Below, one piece after another: positions 14,637-16,897 of a stretch of DNA of 16,897 nt (position 1 is the stretch's first letter; each line of letters opens with the position of its first letter). A program made the translations under genes and the position numbers. Source of the stretch: Shewanellaceae bacterium UBA2521 (lineage in GTDB: Bacteria; Pseudomonadota; Gammaproteobacteria; Enterobacterales; Shewanellaceae); assembly GCA_002341165.1 (NCBI GenBank), contig DDNL01000006.1, forward strand, positions 63,592-80,488, in the 5' to 3' direction. The notes under the pieces are model-generated. The model was not told the origin of the DNA, did not search any database, and saw only the letters and a program-made list of their open reading frames with translations.

Positions 14637-15512
14637 TTAAAGCACGTAGACAAAAATAAATAAGCATAGCCACACGACATCAACAAAATGCCAATACCAA
14701 CTTCCAGCCTGAAAGGCAAAATGCTTTTCGGGCGTAAAATGTCCCCTTAAAGTACGCAGCCACAACACAAACAAAATGATAGAGCCAAGGGTGACATGTA
14801 AACCATGAAAACCAGTTAAGAGAAAGAAAGTATTACCATAAATACCCGAGTCGAGTTTTAATCCCATCTCTTGGTAAGCATGTATATATTCAATGCCTTG
14901 CATTGAGAGAAACAAAGCACCTAAAGCAATCGTAATAAACAAAAACAAAGACAGTTGTACTCTTTTATTTTGCTCTAAACCAACATGTGCAAAATGCAAA
15001 GTTACCGACGAGATCAGCAAAATAATGGTGTTATAAAGTGGCAAACCCGACCAAGACATGGCTTGTGTTGTGGTACCATCTGGAGTCATGAGCAAAGGCC
15101 ACACTGCTTCAAAAGCAGGCCATAACACTTCGTGTGTCATCGCATTATTGCCTGCACCAGCTAACCAAGGCATGGCAATCATACGCGCATAAAATAACGC
15201 ACCAAAAAATGCACAAAAGAACATCACTTCAGAAAAAATAAACCAGCTCATTCCTTGACGAAAAGAACGATCCATTTGCTTCGAATACAAACCTGACATC
15301 GACTCTTGGATAACATGCCTAAACCAACCGAACATCATAAATATGATGGTTCCAATGCCCATCAAAAGCAAATAACCACCATAGCCACCTGGCTCATCTA
15401 ATTGTTGTATAAAAGTGCCTGCACCAAAAGCAATTAAGCCAAGCCCTAAAGCACCTACAATCGGCCAAGGACTTTGTGCAGGAACATAATAATGTTCATA
15501 TTTTTCACTCAT
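14637..15512 (-). CDS. coxC: cytochrome c oxidase subunit III
   Basis: Subunit III of the haem-copper oxidase is a seven-helix inner-membrane protein that stabilises subunit I and the proton entry path. The 291 residues show RQGMSWFIFSEVMFF, TLHFAHVGLE, FFLLTGFHGLHV and the C-terminal WYWHFVDVVW, all hallmarks of the family. Two in-frame ATGs exist, at 15524 and 15512. The latter has GGAG 6 bases upstream (the earlier ATG lies directly before this site), so I chose 15512. The start overlaps the ctaG stop by 8 bases. Confidence 0.97.
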   Translation of the reverse strand: MSEKYEHYYVPAQSPWPIVGALGLGLIAFGAGTFIQQLDEPGGYGGYLLLMGIGTIIFMMFGWFRHVIQESMSGLYSKQMDRSFRQGMSWFIFSEVMFFCAFFGALFYARMIAMPWLAGAGNNAMTHEVLWPAFEAVWPLLMTPDGTTTQAMSWSGLPLYNTIILLISSVTLHFAHVGLEQNKRVQLSLFLFITIALGALFLSMQGIEYIHAYQEMGLKLDSGIYGNTFFLLTGFHGLHVTLGSIILFVLWLRTLRGHFTPEKHFAFQAGSWYWHFVDVVWLCLFIFVYVL

Positions 15513-16059
15513 TGAAAACTCCATTTTTCATCGTTGAAGCGACAAGTTGATCACTGACATTATACAAAGTATAAGAAAGCGTTAAGGTTTTAATGGTCTC
15601 AGGTATCGATGTATCAAGGTAAAAGATAAGCGGCATATCCACGCTCGCTAAAGGCGATAGCTGTTGTTGATTAAAACAAAAACACTCTGTTTTGTGAAAG
15701 TACACCGCAGCCGTTCCAGGAGTAATAGAAGGAATAGCTTGCCCTATGACATATTGGCGTTTCTGATTGACTGCCTTAAAGCTGACTTTTTTGATTTCTC
15801 CTGGATGCACCATCACCTCGCGCACCTCAGGCTCAAACAACCAAGGCATTTTCGGATCAACATGAGTCATAAACTGGACTTTAATTTCACGCTGCTGATC
15901 CACTTGTTCCTCAAGCATCACAGCCGCTTCATTGGAAGGCTTCCCATTGATACCTGTGACCTGACAAAACACGTCATACAAAGGTACCAAAGCAAAGCCA
16001 AAGCCAAACATAGCCAAAGCAGATAAATACAATAATCCAGTTAATTTACGCTGACGCAT
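15505..16059 (-). CDS. ctaG: CtaG (Cox11), copper chaperone for the CuB site
   Basis: Cox11 inserts copper into the CuB centre of subunit I. The 184 residues comprise one N-terminal helix (about 8-25) and a periplasmic immunoglobulin-like copper domain. The copper-binding motif CFCF has cysteines at 126 and 128, with a third conserved Cys32 next to the membrane in VPLYDVFCQVTGINGK. PWLFEPEVREVMVHPGE is also typical. It starts 3 bases after the coxA stop and overlaps coxC, so the three genes are tightly coupled. This is the Cox11-type protein, not the unrelated Bacillus CtaG (caa3_CtaG). Confidence 0.96.
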   Translation of the reverse strand: MRQRKLTGLLYLSALAMFGFGFALVPLYDVFCQVTGINGKPSNEAAVMLEEQVDQQREIKVQFMTHVDPKMPWLFEPEVREVMVHPGEIKKVSFKAVNQKRQYVIGQAIPSITPGTAAVYFHKTECFCFNQQQLSPLASVDMPLIFYLDTSIPETIKTLTLSYTLYNVSDQLVASTMKNGVFNE

Positions 16060-16062
16060 AGA

Positions 16063-16897
16063 TTACTCACTTATCTTAGGCGGTGTCGTGAACGAATGAT
16101 AAGGTGCGGGACTTGGAATCGTCCACTCTAAACCTTTTGCACCTTCCCAAGGTCTACTTTTTGCTTTTTCACCACCACGAATACACTTCACCAAAACCGC
16201 CAAAAAGATGAACTGAGACAAGCCAAAAGCAAAACCACCTATAGAAACAATTTGATTTACATCAGCAAATTGCAGCGCATAATCAGGAATACGACGCGGC
16301 ATCCCCGCAAGTCCTAGAAAATGCATCGGAAAAAATAATACATTAACTGAAATCAAAGACGACCAAAAATGGAGCTGTGCTAACTTTTCATCAAACATGT
16401 AACCTGTCCATTTAGGTAGCCAATAATACACGGCTGCAAAAATAGAAAAGATTGCGCCTGTAACCAAGACATAATGAAAATGCGCCACAACAAAATAAGT
16501 ATCATGATACTGAAAATCAGCAGGTGTAATCGCAAGCATCAATCCTGAAAAACCACCGCAAGTAAACAAGACAATAAAAGCAATAGCAAATAGCATAGGT
16601 ACTTCATAAGTGATAGAACCTCGCCACATGGTCGCCACCCAGTTAAAGACTTTCACACCTGTAGGCACAGAAATCAGCATGGTACAGAACATAAAAAAGA
16701 GCTCAGCAAACACAGGCATACCCACGGTAAACATATGATGCGCCCACACAAGAAAAGATAAAATCGCGATACTTGCTGTAGCGTACACCATAGAAGCATA
16801 ACCAAACAAAGGCTTGCGCGAGAACGCAGGAATAATGGCCGAGATAATACCAAAGCTAGGTAAAATCATAATATATACTTCAGGATGACCAAAAAAC
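16063..16897 (-). CDS. coxA: cytochrome c oxidase subunit I, C-terminal half (cut by window edge)
   Basis: The visible 277 residues start in the diagnostic FFGHPEVYIM and run to the stop; the first half lies beyond the window. Subunit I carries haem a and the haem a3-CuB centre. Visible ligands, counted from the first visible residue, are His4 (CuB) with the cross-linked Tyr8, His53 and His54 (CuB, in WAHHMFTVG), and His139 (haem a3) and His141 (haem a) in HDTYFVVAHFHYV. The K-channel lysine is in SVPTGVKVFNW. Gly-His-Pro-Glu-Val-Tyr marks an A-type oxidase. The methionine at 16869 is internal and is not a start. coxB is expected just upstream, outside the window. Confidence 0.97.
   Translation of the reverse strand, partial: FFGHPEVYIMILPSFGIISAIIPAFSRKPLFGYASMVYATASIAILSFLVWAHHMFTVGMPVFAELFFMFCTMLISVPTGVKVFNWVATMWRGSITYEVPMLFAIAFIVLFTCGGFSGLMLAITPADFQYHDTYFVVAHFHYVLVTGAIFSIFAAVYYWLPKWTGYMFDEKLAQLHFWSSLISVNVLFFPMHFLGLAGMPRRIPDYALQFADVNQIVSIGGFAFGLSQFIFLAVLVKCIRGGEKAKSRPWEGAKGLEWTIPSPAPYHSFTTPPKISE

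Noticed and set aside
15664..16026. 120-codon open frame on the plus strand opposite ctaG
   Set aside because: It is a reverse-strand shadow of a clear Cox11 gene; the translation is rich in His, Arg and Ser and resembles no family.

Overview
This window looks like a low-GC (roughly 40% by hand counts) gammaproteobacterial chromosome with an aerobic, haem-copper oxidase-based respiratory chain. The YchF, Pth, UbiF, MiaB, YbeZ, YbeY, YbeX and Lnt proteins match the E. coli proteins as I recall them, often residue for residue around active sites. The cox cluster is of the type found in Pseudomonas- and Legionella-like gammaproteobacteria. I cannot name the genus.

Layout. (1) 1-168, minus strand: the 5' end of a tRNA-Leu and a complete elongator tRNA-Met behind a strong sigma70-type promoter. 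(2) 384-3339, minus strand: ychF and pth (ribosome-associated ATPase, peptidyl-tRNA hydrolase), then ubiF (ubiquinone synthesis). (3) 3539-8917, plus strand: miaB-ybeZ-ybeY-ybeX-lnt, the conserved tRNA modification / ribosome maturation / lipoprotein acylation operon, divergent from ubiF as in E. coli. (4) 8918-10645: a small AT-rich accessory stretch on the minus strand, holding a predicted secreted protein of unknown function and a protein resembling the Nmad2 (nucleotide modification associated domain 2) family. (5) 10646-16897, minus strand: coxA (partial), ctaG/cox11, coxC, surf1, a small Sco-like membrane protein, ctaA, ctaB and sco1. Inside this cluster a small two-helix membrane gene (DUF2909-like) lies on the plus strand between coxC and surf1.

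How the genes work together. CtaB and CtaA convert haem B to haem O and then haem A. Surf1 helps haem A insertion, and Cox11 and Sco1 deliver copper to CuB and CuA. CoxA and CoxC are oxidase subunits I and III. Subunit II (coxB) should lie just beyond the right edge, but this is inference. UbiF supplies ubiquinone for the same respiratory chain. The tRNA genes, MiaB, Pth, YchF, YbeZ and YbeY all serve translation.

Most of the window is ordinary core genome. The parts most worth a second look are the low-GC Nmad2-like gene, the unknown secreted protein beside it, the Sco-like protein between Surf1 and CtaA, and the antisense DUF2909-like gene sealed inside the cox gene train with almost no spacer on either side.
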